A stretch of 64,000 nt of DNA from an uncultured Flavobacterium sp. (GTDB lineage Bacteria > Bacteroidota > Bacteroidia > Flavobacteriales > Flavobacteriaceae). Under the pieces are notes generated by a model. The model made no database searches. It was not told the origin of the DNA and saw only the letters and a list, made by a program, of their open reading frames with translations. The DNA lies in contig NZ_OY730244.1 of assembly GCF_963422545.1 (NCBI RefSeq), positions 1 through 64,000 of the forward strand, written 5' to 3'. This document shows positions 25,862-34,844 of the stretch, piece by piece. The first letter of the stretch is position 1, and the number at the start of each line of letters is the position of its first letter. Both the position numbers and the translations under genes were made by a program.

Positions 25862-26194
25862 AATATTAGATTTACGATGTTAAAAAACATTGTGTTATTT
25901 TAACACTACTAAACTATATTATTATGTTTTTCAGCAAAAATTTCTTCGACAACTAACCTAAATAATCGTTGAAATAACCAAAATTGATGATTTTAAGTAC
26001 ATCATTGGATTTATTTATACCATTAGCAATATTATTAAAATAATAAATTTACTTTAATAAAAAACCATTATTCTTACGTATAAATACGGTATTTACAATT
26101 AAATCAAAAACATCAATATTCACTTATAAATAAAAATGTTCAAAAATTAAATACATATCAATTCTGTAGAAGTTCTAAAAATAATTCAAAGAAA

Positions 26195-26221
26195 AACTCC
26201 ATTCGTTTTGCGAATGGAGTT
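26195..26221 (-). terminator. Terminator of the 26260 gene
   Basis: On the minus strand AACTCCATTCG and CGAATGGAGTT form a perfect 11-bp stem with a 5-base loop, followed by TTTTTC. The rest of the 25862-26259 spacer is AT-rich with no gene seen. Confidence 0.85.
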
Positions 26222-26259
26222 GCTATTCCGGAAAGTAATTTATTAATAATTACTAATTC

Positions 26260-27126
26260 TTAATCTTGACCGTTTGTTATTTTCAACAAATATGTTCCTT
26301 CAGGTAAGTCATTAACATTTGTTGTATTGCTTCTTATTATTTTTTTTCCTTGGGAGAAAATCTCAACCTTTTTTGCGATAACATTACCCTCAATTGTGTT
26401 TTTAAGGTCAGCTTTTACATTTGCAGTACCTTTTTTTACCATTGCCGTATTTTCAGCAACGGCAGTTAAAGGTTTTGAACTAAGATAAGACTCCATAACC
26501 TGCTCGTTTGTCATAGCAACATTATATATTTTAAGGTCGTCTATATCAGCATTAATTCCAACAGCTGTATTCATTTGTCCCAACCTAAAAATATATCCTT
26601 TTGTTAAACGTGTAATTCCATCTAATGATTTTAATAATTCTCCATTACGGTATATTTTAGAGGTCGTACCATCATAAGTAATATTATATTGATACCAAAT
26701 ACCTTTTGCAAGTGGAGCGGTAACTATAATATCATTTGCAGCACCCCAACCCGCCAAACTTAAATCAGAATTAGTTCCTGTTGTACCTTGCTGCAGCAAA
26801 CCGAAATATTGTGCATTTGAGGGACTTCCATAACCAAAAACATAATTTGCTGAAATAATTGCATTAAATTTTACCCAAATCGATATTGATCTTGGTTTAT
26901 TATCTTGTGGAAGGTCGCCTACAACAGTTTGCAAAGCTTTATTAGTAAGCCGTATAGCACCATTAGCAACTCCCATTCTGTCATTAACAAAAGCTGAAGA
27001 TCCTAAAAAAGAAATTGTTTTATCAGTATTACTTAGGTTTCCGTTGAAATTAAATTCCTGAACGGGATTTTGAGCATTCATATTAAAAAAACTTACAAAC
27101 ATTAGCGTCAGTAATAATTTATTCAT
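26260..27126 (-). CDS. Secreted LamG-like protein, paralogue with altered T9SS tail
   Basis: 288 residues. Signal peptide MNKLLLTLMFVSFFNMNAQ, then a LamG-like domain nearly matching the neighbour (VSIWVKFN is SISIWVKFN here; INADIDDLKIYNVAMTN). The Lys/Thr linker is shorter. The sorting tail VEIFSQGKKIIR to LPEGTYLLKITN ends abruptly with GQD. In a frame shifted by one base the DNA reads on to KIKN and a stop at 26253, which looks more like the normal lysine-rich T9SS end. So the tail may be frameshifted, by mutation or sequencing error. Divergence between the paralogues suggests an old duplication. Confidence 0.82.
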   Translation of the reverse strand: MNKLLLTLMFVSFFNMNAQNPVQEFNFNGNLSNTDKTISFLGSSAFVNDRMGVANGAIRLTNKALQTVVGDLPQDNKPRSISIWVKFNAIISANYVFGYGSPSNAQYFGLLQQGTTGTNSDLSLAGWGAANDIIVTAPLAKGIWYQYNITYDGTTSKIYRNGELLKSLDGITRLTKGYIFRLGQMNTAVGINADIDDLKIYNVAMTNEQVMESYLSSKPLTAVAENTAMVKKGTANVKADLKNTIEGNVIAKKVEIFSQGKKIIRSNTTNVNDLPEGTYLLKITNGQD

Positions 27127-27404
27127 ATTGGCAGGTTTTAGGGGTATTTAAAGCGGTATTCATTTAACAATACTAATAATGTATATAAAGAGTAAAAGAT
27201 TTATTTAACAATAAACTTAAATAATCAAAATTGATGTTTTAAAATTTTTCATTAAATTTCTTTATGTCTCTGTTAATTTTGTTAAAACTATAAATTTTAT
27301 TCAACTTAACAAACGATATTCAAATATAAATGCAGTATTCTCATAAAAATAAAATTTTACAGCAATTAAAAGCAGTTCACATTAAGATTTGTAAAAACAT
27401 TTTT

Positions 27405-27440
27405 ACAAAAAAAACTCCATTTGCCTAAACAAATGGAGTT
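27405..27440 (-). terminator. Terminator of the PLP synthase gene
   Basis: On the minus strand AACTCCATTTG pairs with CAAATGGAGTT (loop of six), followed by a run of T. The stem resembles the one at 26195. The remaining 27127-27404 shows AT-rich sequence only. Confidence 0.85.
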
Positions 27441-27463
27441 CTATATTTAAAAAAGTATTTTAT

Positions 27464-28504
27464 TTACTTTACGAATTCTATTTTTTGAACTTCTTCTTCA
27501 TTGATACTATCAAAGAATCCTTGTTCATTCATCCAATCATCGCTGAATACTTTACTCATATAACGAGATCCATGATCGGGGAAAATTGCAATAATATTAC
27601 TGTCTTTTGTAAACTCTCCTTCTTCTGCATATTGTTTGATCGCTTGCATTACTGCTCCTGATGTATATCCAACAAATAAACCTTCTTTTCGGGTAATTTC
27701 TCTGGCAGAGTGAGCACTTTCTTCATCGGTTACTTTCATGAATTTGTCAATAATATCAAAATCCGTAGCTGATGGAATTAAATTTTTCCCTAAACCTTCT
27801 ATACGGTACGGATAAATTTCTTTGTTATCAAACTCTTTTGTTTCGTGGTATTTCTTTAATACTGATCCAAAAGCATCTACTCCTAAAATTCTGATATTCG
27901 GATTTTGCTCTTTTAAGAATTTTGCAGTTCCTGAGATAGTTCCTCCTGTTCCGCTACAAGCAACAAGATGTGTAATTTGTCCTTTTGTCTGTTCCCAAAT
28001 TTCCGGACCTGTACTGTTATAATGTGCATCAATATTTAATTGATTAAAATATTGATTGATATAAACTGAGCCTTTTGTTTCTTCGTGTAAACGTTTGGCT
28101 ACGTTGTAGTATGATCTTTCATCATCTGCAGAAACATGTGCAGGACAAACATATACTTTTGCACCCAAACTTCTCAACATGTCAATCTTATCTTTCGATG
28201 ATTTTGAACTTACTGCCAAAATACAGTTGTAGCCTTTTATAATGCTTACCATCGCTAAACTAAAACCTGTATTACCAGATGTTGTTTCTATAATGGTGTC
28301 TCCTGGTGATAGAATTCCTTTTTTCTCGGCTTCTTCGATAATATATAACGCTATTCTATCTTTTGAGGAATGTCCCGGATTAAAAGCTTCTACCTTTGCG
28401 TAGAAATTTCCTTCTAAGTCGTCGGTAATTTTATTTAGCTTAATAAGTGGAGTGTTACCTATTAATTCTAAAACATTATTATAAGCGTTTATTTCTTCTT
28501 TCAT
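27464..28504 (-). CDS. Cysteine synthase / cystathionine beta-synthase-type PLP enzyme
   Basis: 346 residues from the ATG at 28504; a longer form starting at 28528 adds eight residues. A fold type II PLP enzyme: the N-terminal NVLELIGNTPLIKLN, the PLP lysine Lys48 in FNPGHSSKDRIA, the substrate loop ETTSGNTGFSLAM and the phosphate loop CSGTGGTISGTAKFL. It would make cysteine from O-acetylserine or cystathionine from serine and homocysteine. GHSSKDR rather than the GSVKDR of CysK places it closer to the CBS-like group; no CBS regulatory domain is present. Its -7 element is at 28552. Confidence 0.87.
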   Translation of the reverse strand: MKEEINAYNNVLELIGNTPLIKLNKITDDLEGNFYAKVEAFNPGHSSKDRIALYIIEEAEKKGILSPGDTIIETTSGNTGFSLAMVSIIKGYNCILAVSSKSSKDKIDMLRSLGAKVYVCPAHVSADDERSYYNVAKRLHEETKGSVYINQYFNQLNIDAHYNSTGPEIWEQTKGQITHLVACSGTGGTISGTAKFLKEQNPNIRILGVDAFGSVLKKYHETKEFDNKEIYPYRIEGLGKNLIPSATDFDIIDKFMKVTDEESAHSAREITRKEGLFVGYTSGAVMQAIKQYAEEGEFTKDSNIIAIFPDHGSRYMSKVFSDDWMNEQGFFDSINEEEVQKIEFVK

Positions 28505-28551
28505 AAAAAAATAGTTAATCAAAGGCATCTTAAAATAACCTTGATAGGTTG

Positions 28552-28559
28552 CAAATTTA
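28552..28559 (-). promoter_or_regulatory. -7 promoter element TAAATTTG of the PLP synthase gene
   Basis: Exact TAnnTTTG match on the minus strand, 48 bp above the preferred ATG at 28504. Confidence 0.5.
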
Positions 28560-28574
28560 ACAAAAAATTTCGAA

Positions 28575-30635
28575 TTAGCTTTTAATTTTTTCTAAATCTA
28601 ATAAAAAACTAAATTCCTTTGCTAGGTCTTTTAAAGCCTCAAAACGTCCTGAAGCCCCGCCGTGTCCAGCATCCATATTGGTATCTAAAAACAAAAGATT
28701 ATCATTTGTTTTCACATTTCTCAATTTGGCTACCCATTTGGCAGGCTCCCAATATTGTACCTGCGAATCATGCAATCCTGTAGATACATACATATTTGGA
28801 TAATTTTGCGCTTTTACATTATCGTAAGGTGAGTACGACAACATATAATCGTAATATTTTTTATTATTCGGGTTTCCCCATTCGTCGTATTCTCCCGTTG
28901 TTAACGGAATACTGTCGTCTAACATTGTTGTAATAACATCAACAAAAGGTACCTGAGCAATAACTCCGTTGTATAATTCCGGAGCCTCATTTACGATAAC
29001 TCCCATTAAAAGTCCTCCTGCTGATCCTCCTTCTGCGTACAAATGTTTAGAAGAAGTATATTTTTCGTTAATTACAAATTTAGAGCAATCGATGAAATCT
29101 GTAAAGGTATTTTTCTTTTTTAACAGTTTTCCGTCTTCATACCATTGTCTTCCTAAGTCTTCTCCACCTCTAATATGAGCGATAGCGTAAACAAAACCAC
29201 GGTCTAACAACGAAAGTCTTGTTGAAGAAAAATAGGCATCCATTGTGATTCCGTAAGAACCATAAGCATAAAGCAATAGCGGATTTTTACCGTTTTTCTC
29301 TAAACCTTTTTTATAAATCATCGATATTGGCACTTTTACCCCATCTCTGGCAGTTGCCCAAACTCGTTCTTCGATATAATTTTCTTTATCAAATTTACCA
29401 CCTAAAACCTGTTGCTCTTTTAAGATTTCTTTGGTCTTAGATGTCATATTAAAATCAATTATAGACGAAGGCGTTGCAAGAGATTGGTAGCTATAACGCA
29501 AAACATCAGTATCAAAATCAATATTTGTGGTAGTAAAAGCATTGTAAGTTTCGCTGCCAAAAGGAAGATAATAATCAGCTTCTCCATTCCATGGCATTAT
29601 ACGAATATGATTTAATCCGTTTGAGCGCTCTTCAACCACTAAATAGTTTTTAAAGATTTCGATATCTTCTAATAAAACATCTTCGCGATGCGGAATAAGA
29701 TCTACCCAATTTCGCTTTCCTGTTTTATTCTCAGGCGTTTTCATCAACTTAAAGTTAGTCGCCTTGTCTTTATTGGTCAGAATATAAAATGAATCTTCAA
29801 AATGCGAAATACTATATTCTAAACCACGAACACGTGGCTGAAAAACTTCAAATTCTCCATCAGGATTACCTGAGTTCAGAATTCTATATTCAGTTGTCAA
29901 GGTACTTCCTGAACTGATAACAATATATTTTCTAGATTTTTCTTTGCTTATCGAAACATTAAAAGTGTCATCTGTTTCATTATAAACCAAAACATCAGTT
30001 GCTGAATCTGTGTTTAATTTATGTCTGAAAATTTTATCAGCTCTTAAAGTAACTTCATCTTGTTTGGTATAAAAGACAGTTTTGTTGTCGTTTGCCCAAA
30101 CTGATCCGCCTGTAGCGTTTTCTATTTTATCAGACAGAATTTCTCCTGTTTCTAAGTTTTTAAACTGAATGGTATAAATTCTTCTTCCAACAATATCAAC
30201 CCCAAAACTGGCAAATTTGTTATCCGGACTTATACTTAAACCTCCTAATTTAAAATAGGCGTGTCCTACTGCCAATTCGTTACAGTTGAACAAAATTTCT
30301 TCTTCTGCCGAAAGGCTTCCTTTTTTTCTGGCAAAAATTGGATAATCTTTTCCCGTTTCAAAACGAGTGATATAAAAATAGCCATTATAAAAATAAGGAA
30401 CAGACGAGTCGTCTTCTTTAATTCGGCCTTTCATTTCCTTATACAAGTTCTCCTGAAGAGTTTTTGTATGCGTTGTCATGCTTTTGTAGTAGACATTTTC
30501 CTGATTTAAGTAATCAATAACCTCAGGATTCTCACGGTCATTTAACCAAAAATAATTATCTATTCGGGCTTCTTTGTGTTTCTTTAATGTTTTTGGAATT
30601 TCTTTGGCCTTTGGAGCCATTATATCGTTTTGCAT
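28575..30635 (-). CDS. ptrB: S9 family oligopeptidase (protease II-like)
   Basis: 686 residues, matching oligopeptidase B/protease II. The N-terminal part is a beta-propeller (first motif DNYFWLNDRENPEVIDYL), and the C-terminal alpha/beta hydrolase carries YGSYGITMDAYFSSTRLSLL, AHIRGGEDLGRQWYEDGK and the nucleophile Ser538 in EGGSAGGLLMG. The catalytic His is in DAGHGGASGR near the end and the Asp in the HDSQV region. It cleaves short peptides, probably after basic residues, in the cytoplasm (no signal peptide). Expressed from the -7 element at 30668. Confidence 0.92.
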   Translation of the reverse strand: MQNDIMAPKAKEIPKTLKKHKEARIDNYFWLNDRENPEVIDYLNQENVYYKSMTTHTKTLQENLYKEMKGRIKEDDSSVPYFYNGYFYITRFETGKDYPIFARKKGSLSAEEEILFNCNELAVGHAYFKLGGLSISPDNKFASFGVDIVGRRIYTIQFKNLETGEILSDKIENATGGSVWANDNKTVFYTKQDEVTLRADKIFRHKLNTDSATDVLVYNETDDTFNVSISKEKSRKYIVISSGSTLTTEYRILNSGNPDGEFEVFQPRVRGLEYSISHFEDSFYILTNKDKATNFKLMKTPENKTGKRNWVDLIPHREDVLLEDIEIFKNYLVVEERSNGLNHIRIMPWNGEADYYLPFGSETYNAFTTTNIDFDTDVLRYSYQSLATPSSIIDFNMTSKTKEILKEQQVLGGKFDKENYIEERVWATARDGVKVPISMIYKKGLEKNGKNPLLLYAYGSYGITMDAYFSSTRLSLLDRGFVYAIAHIRGGEDLGRQWYEDGKLLKKKNTFTDFIDCSKFVINEKYTSSKHLYAEGGSAGGLLMGVIVNEAPELYNGVIAQVPFVDVITTMLDDSIPLTTGEYDEWGNPNNKKYYDYMLSYSPYDNVKAQNYPNMYVSTGLHDSQVQYWEPAKWVAKLRNVKTNDNLLFLDTNMDAGHGGASGRFEALKDLAKEFSFLLDLEKIKS

Positions 30636-30667
30636 TGATTAAGCATTGGTTTTTAAATTTGGAGTTG

Positions 30668-30675
30668 CAAAAATA
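30668..30675 (-). promoter_or_regulatory. -7 promoter element TATTTTTG of the oligopeptidase gene
   Basis: Exact TAnnTTTG match on the minus strand, 33 bp upstream of the ATG at 30635. Confidence 0.5.
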
Positions 30676-30743
30676 CTACAATCACAATAGAACCAAATTA
30701 AATTTTTCATAAAATATTCTATTGATATAATACAGCAATATAC

Positions 30744-30751
30744 TAATTTTG
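30744..30751 (+). promoter_or_regulatory. -7 promoter element TAATTTTG of the ybaB-like gene
   Basis: Exact TAnnTTTG match, 29 bp before the ATG at 30780; it diverges from the oligopeptidase promoter. Confidence 0.5.
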
Positions 30752-30779
30752 TATGAAATAATTTAAAAATCAATAAAAA

Positions 30780-31100
30780 ATGGATTTAATGGGAATGATG
30801 GGTAAACTTAAAGAAACCCAACAAAAAATTGAAGATACAAAAAAGCGTCTGGATACAGTTTTGATTGATGAACAAAGCGCTGACGGATTATTGAAAGTAA
30901 CACTTACTGCAAATAGAAAAGTAAAATCAATCTCAATCGATGACTCTTTACTTGAAGATAAAGAACAACTGGAAGATTACTTAATCGTAACGTTAAATAA
31001 AGCTATCGAAAAAGCTACAAATGTTAACGAAAGTGAATTGGACGCTGTTGCTAAAATGGATATGCCAATGATTCCGGGAATGGATAATTTATTCAAATAA
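30780..31100 (+). CDS. YbaB/EbfC-family nucleoid-associated protein
   Basis: 106 residues, the usual length. It starts MDLMGMMGKLKETQQKIEDT, a helical dimerisation segment, followed by VTLTANRKVKSISIDDSLLED, the beta-rich DNA-binding core, and ends with methionine-rich PGMDNLFK. Family members form a tweezer-shaped dimer that binds DNA. The gene is monocistronic and convergent with threonine aldolase across a palindromic spacer. dnaX and recR, frequent neighbours elsewhere, are absent. Confidence 0.9.
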   Translation: MDLMGMMGKLKETQQKIEDTKKRLDTVLIDEQSADGLLKVTLTANRKVKSISIDDSLLEDKEQLEDYLIVTLNKAIEKATNVNESELDAVAKMDMPMIPGMDNLFK

Positions 31101-31186
31101 GTCTCTAAGAAACTAAGATTCTAAGTTTCTGAGTTTTTTCCAATTGGAGACTTAGAATCTTAGAATCTTAGTACCTCAGAACCTTT
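31100..31186. repeat. Palindromic spacer of CTAAG/CTTAG units
   Basis: Left part has AACTAAGATTCTAAG, right part CTTAGAATCTTAG twice. These form a long imperfect inverted repeat between convergent genes and may terminate both. It is similar in sense to the CTAAG-rich arm of the thrA-thrB repeat at 6031. Confidence 0.65.
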
Positions 31187-31190
31187 TTTT

Positions 31191-32210
31191 TTAAAACTTC
31201 TGCAACGTTTCAATTACATAAGTATGCATTACTTCTTTATAATCTAAGTGTGTAACGATTCTAAGCTTATTGTGTCCCATTGAGCTTATTAAAATATTCT
31301 TCAGTTTCAGTTTTTCGATTAAAAGCTGATCACTGTAACCTTCGGCTAATGAGAAAATCAAAATATTGGTTTCTACAGGTTCTATTGCCGCCACCCAAGG
31401 TTTTGTACTTAAAATTGCTGCAATTTCTTTAGCTCTTCTATGATCTTCTGCAAGTCTTTCGATGTTATTAGCCAAAGCAAACAATCCGGCTGCAGCCAAA
31501 TATCCAACCTGACGCATTCCTCCACCAAGTATCTTTCTGATTCTCAACGCTCTACGAATATCATCTTTGCTTCCAAGCAAAACAGAACCTATTGGAGCAC
31601 CTAATCCTTTTGACAAACAAACAGAAATTGTATCGAAAATAGCTCCAAATTCTTTCGGGTTTTGTCTCTTGGCAACCAATGCATTCCAGATTCTGGCGCC
31701 ATCCAAATGAAATTTCAGATTGTTGGCATCGCAAACCTTTTTTATTTCTCTTAAATCTTCTAATTCATAACAAGCTCCACCACCTTTATTCGTGGTATTC
31801 TCTACACAAACCAAACTCGTTAACGGGCTGTGATAAAACTCCGGATCGTTAATTGCTGCTGCAACCTGAGACGCAGTTATCATTCCGCGATTTCCGTCCA
31901 GCAAACAGCATGAAACACCACTGTTAAAAGAAACTCCTCCTCCTTCATAATGATAAACATGTGCATATTTATCAGCAATTAATTGCTCTCCTGGCTGTGT
32001 ATGTAATTTAATAGCGGTTTGGTTTGCCATAGTTCCGGACGGAAAAAAAAGTCCGGCCTCCATACCAAAAAATTCAGCTACTCTTGTCTCTAATTCGATA
32101 ACTGTGGGATCTTGCCTGTATACGTCATCGCCTACATGAGCGTTAAACATATACTGCAACATTTCGTATGTTGGTTTGGTAATGGTATCGCTAATTAAAT
32201 TTATTTCCAT
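31191..32210 (-). CDS. ltaE: Low-specificity threonine aldolase
   Basis: 339 residues, normal length. A PLP fold type I enzyme cleaving L-threonine or allo-threonine to glycine and acetaldehyde. The PLP lysine is Lys201 in VCLSKGLGAPIGSVLLGS. Other signatures are LFFPSGTMANQTAIKLH at about 54-70, HLDGARIWNALVA and GGGMRQVGYLAAAGLFAL. It is transcribed from a -7 element at 32241, of which an upstream duplicate exists at 32714. Together with thrABC and gcvT it offers a route from threonine to glycine and on to one-carbon units. Confidence 0.92.
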   Translation of the reverse strand: MEINLISDTITKPTYEMLQYMFNAHVGDDVYRQDPTVIELETRVAEFFGMEAGLFFPSGTMANQTAIKLHTQPGEQLIADKYAHVYHYEGGGVSFNSGVSCCLLDGNRGMITASQVAAAINDPEFYHSPLTSLVCVENTTNKGGGACYELEDLREIKKVCDANNLKFHLDGARIWNALVAKRQNPKEFGAIFDTISVCLSKGLGAPIGSVLLGSKDDIRRALRIRKILGGGMRQVGYLAAAGLFALANNIERLAEDHRRAKEIAAILSTKPWVAAIEPVETNILIFSLAEGYSDQLLIEKLKLKNILISSMGHNKLRIVTHLDYKEVMHTYVIETLQKF

Positions 32211-32330
32211 ATTCTAAAAAGTATATCTTTTTTTGTGCGGCAAAATTACGTATTACTAATAGTTATTCTTGGCAAGTTTTACTAAAATTTAACTAGTGCC
32301 TTCTTATAGAACCAAATTAACGTAATATTT
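32202..32330 (-). promoter_or_regulatory. ltaE promoter region, copy A of a duplication
   Basis: Contains the -7 element TAATTTTG at 32241-32248 (minus) and a 30-nt leader before the ltaE ATG. The sequence around TATTCTAAAAAGTATATC and CGGCAAAATTA recurs with changes in copy B at 32672-32812. Confidence 0.6.
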
Positions 32331-32503
32331 ACAAAAAAAATATAAAACTAGTACATTATTCTAAATCTAACTTACAATTTTTGCAACTATTTTTTTGATC
32401 TAAAAAATCCATCATATATACAATGATAAAAAACATCCTATTATTAAAGGTGTTTAAATAATTTCGCAATCAGTATCAGGTATTTAAAAAAATCAGCATT
32501 AAT

Positions 32504-32620
32504 TTATACTACTGTAGGATGGCTTAAGTTTTTAAACAAATATGGTTTAGTATGACCTATTTCAAAATGCAGTTTTAAAAAATCATCTTCATGCAAGTTG
32601 TATTTACTTATGTTATCCAT
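32504..32620 (-). CDS. Small ORF between duplicated promoters (possible)
   Basis: ATG to TAA, 38 codons, starting MDNISKYNLHEDDFLKLHFE. The frame stays open for about 66 bp further upstream, back to a stop inside promoter copy B, and that extension reads NIENNLTEEKKYIQK. No start codon is at the place corresponding to the ltaE ATG. It could be a young small gene, or the decayed start of a gene that once followed copy B. No family is recognised. Confidence 0.3.
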   Translation of the reverse strand: MDNISKYNLHEDDFLKLHFEIGHTKPYLFKNLSHPTVV

Positions 32621-32671
32621 GATATTATTTGATACTGTAGACTTTTGAATATACTTTTTTCTTCTGTTAAA

Positions 32672-32812
32672 TTATTTTCAATATTCTAAAAACTATATCT
32701 TATTTTTGTACAGCAAAATTATTTATTTAAAGATGGTTCCGTTTGATGAAGTTTTTCATTAAAATTTAACCGCTAAATAATTATGCAATATTTATAAAAA
32801 ACCTATAAAAAC
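32672..32812 (-). promoter_or_regulatory. Duplicate of the ltaE promoter region, copy B
   Basis: Aligns imperfectly with copy A over its length, keeping TAATTTTG at 32714-32721 (minus) and the leader tract around TATTCTAAAAACTATATC. At the position of the ltaE ATG the duplicate has ATT. The interval between copies (32331-32671) carries one small ORF and otherwise AT-rich sequence. Confidence 0.55.
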
Positions 32813-32824
32813 TACTATTAATTT

Positions 32825-33923
32825 ATGACAACTACCGAACAAATAAAAGGTATTGTGGAGCGCCTTGGTGCGTTGAGGAGGTATCTTTGACGTTGATGCC
32901 AAACTAATTGAAATTGCCAACGAAGAAGAAAAAACCTTCGCACCGGATTTTTGGAACAATGCAAAAGATGCTGAAATCATTGTAAAAAATCTTCGAAACA
33001 AGAAAAAATGGATCGAAGATTATAACAAAGCCATCGAACTTACTGATGAATTGCAACTTGCCTATGATTTTTATAAAGAAGGAGAACTTTCTGCAGAAGA
33101 ATTAGACGAACATTATAATACAACGCAAACTCACATTGAGAATATTGAGTTCAAAAACATGCTTTCTGACGAAGGTGACAGTTTAAGTGCAGTAGTTCAG
33201 ATTACTGCCGGTGCCGGAGGTACTGAAAGTTGTGATTGGGCCGGAATGCTGATGCGTATGTATATGATGTGGGGCGAAAGTTATGGTTATAAAATAAAAG
33301 AACTAAACTTTCAAGCTGGCGAGGTTGCGGGAATCAAAACTGTTACACTTGAATTTGAAGGCGATTATTCATTTGGATATTTAAAAGGAGAAAACGGTGT
33401 ACATCGTTTAGTTCGAATCTCTCCTTTTGACAGTAATGCCAAACGTCATACTTCATTTGCTTCAGTTTATGTTTATCCGCTTGTTGATGATAGTATCGAA
33501 ATTGACATTAATCCTGCCGATATCGAAATTACAACTTCTCGCTCTAGTGGAGCCGGAGGACAAAATGTAAATAAGGTAGAAACTAAAGTACAATTAGTAC
33601 ACAAACCTACCGGAATTCAGATTCAATGTTCTGAAACACGATCGCAACAAGACAACAGACAACGTGCCATGCAAATGTTACGTTCTCAATTGTATGAAAT
33701 CGAGTTGAAAAAACAACAAGCACAACGTGCAGATATTGAAGCCGGAAAAATGAAAATCGAATGGGGTTCGCAAATACGTAATTATGTAATGCAGCCTTAT
33801 AAATTAGTAAAAGACGTTCGTACAGGTTATGAAACCAGCGATGTTGATGGTGTTATGAACGGAAATATTGACCCATTCCTGAAAGCATTCTTAATGATGA
33901 TGGGACAAAAAGAGGAAGAATAG
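32825..33923 (+). CDS. prfB: Peptide chain release factor 2, programmed +1 frameshift
   Basis: 365 residues after frameshifting. The ATG at 32825 opens a 21-codon frame ending at TGA 32888-32890; reading continues in the +1 frame from GAC at 32889 to the stop at 33923. The site has AGGAGG at 32876-32881 and CTTTGAC, the classic RF2 autoregulatory frameshift. RF2 hydrolyses peptidyl-tRNA at UGA and UAA. The specificity loop SPF is in VRISPFDSNAKRHTSF and the catalytic GGQ is in RSSGAGGQNVNKVET. Both are intact. The spacing between AGGAGG and the slip codon is as in E. coli. Confidence 0.96.
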
Positions 33924-33960
33924 ATGTTAGTATTCAGCTTTCAGTCGCAGTTTTCAGTTA

Positions 33961-34012
33961 ACTGCGACTGAATACTGCGACTGAATACTGCGACTAAATA
34001 CTGTGACTGAAA
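33961..34012 (+). repeat. Four tandem 13-bp repeats
   Basis: ACTGCGACTGAAT at 33961-33973 and 33974-33986, then ACTGCGACTAAAT at 33987-33999 and ACTGTGACTGAAA at 34000-34012. A reverse-complement piece TCAGTCGCAGT lies at 33941-33951, so the transcript can also fold. Confidence 0.85.
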
Positions 34013-34029
34013 ACTTAAAAAAAGAAGTT

Positions 34030-34476
34030 ATGATAAAATGGGCAGATGTAATTCATTTTACAAATAAAGGAAATCCGGTTCCGGATAAAAGAGTCGAAAA
34101 AACGGCAGAAGAATGGAAACAGATCTTAACTCCTGAAGAGTTTCAGGTAACACGTTTAAAAGGTACTGAAAGATCATTTAGCTCTGAACTTTGCAGTTTG
34201 TTTGATCCTGGAATTTATGAATGTAAATGCTGCGGAACTTTGCTTTTTGATGCTTCAGAAAAGTTTGAATCAGGAACAGGTTGGCCATCATTTACTCAGC
34301 CTCTAAAAGAAAATGCGATCGCATATCATGCCGATAAATCATACGGAATGATTCGTGTTGAGGTGGTTTGTAATACTTGCGATGCACATTTGGGACATGT
34401 TTTTCCTGACGGTCCCGAGCCAAGCGGCTTGCGATACTGTATTAATGCCATTTCATTATCCAAAATAAAAGAATAA
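34030..34476 (+). CDS. msrB: Peptide-methionine (R)-S-oxide reductase
   Basis: 148 residues from the ATG at 34030. A GTG at 34003 lies inside the tandem repeat and adds nine unconserved residues, so the ATG is preferred. It reduces methionine-R-sulfoxide in proteins. Zinc ligands are the C-x2-C pairs CKCC and CNTC. FESGTGWPSF and HLGHVFPDGP are family motifs, and the catalytic Cys is in GLRYCINAISL. No signal peptide is seen, so it is probably cytoplasmic. It follows prfB without a clear terminator between them. Confidence 0.94.
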   Translation: MIKWADVIHFTNKGNPVPDKRVEKTAEEWKQILTPEEFQVTRLKGTERSFSSELCSLFDPGIYECKCCGTLLFDASEKFESGTGWPSFTQPLKENAIAYHADKSYGMIRVEVVCNTCDAHLGHVFPDGPEPSGLRYCINAISLSKIKE

Positions 34477-34484
34477 ATATTCTC

Positions 34485-34525
34485 AAAAAGCGATTCCTTT
34501 TAAGTAAAAAGTGAATCGCTTTTTT
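34485..34525 (+). terminator. Terminator of msrB
   Basis: AAAAAGCGATTC (34485-34496) pairs with GAATCGCTTTTT (34513-34524), loop of 16, followed by T. The rest of 34526-34844 is AT-rich; no gene is seen. Confidence 0.85.
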
Positions 34526-34844
34526 GTTTTATCATTTCTTTACAAAATATATTGTTTTACAAAATTGTAAGTCTCTACCTATCAATTAATTATTTTTTAT
34601 CTCCCCTTTCTTTTTAACAAGAATTAAGCCTTGATTTGTAGGTAAATCAAAACAAATATCCACTCGAAACAGCAAATCAAAATTGCAATACCAGCAACAA
34701 ATTAGTACGTAAAATGTTAATTTTTTAGTATTAGAACCAATCTTTTAAACATATTTCAATAAACACAAAAAAAATATTAGGTAATTAAAATCTAATTGAT
34801 TTTATTTGGCGAAAATTAACCTCAATATCTATTAAAATCAATAA

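Noticed and set aside
34003..34029. GTG start for msrB
   Set aside because: The GTG lies within the 13-bp tandem repeats; the ATG at 34030 is preferred.
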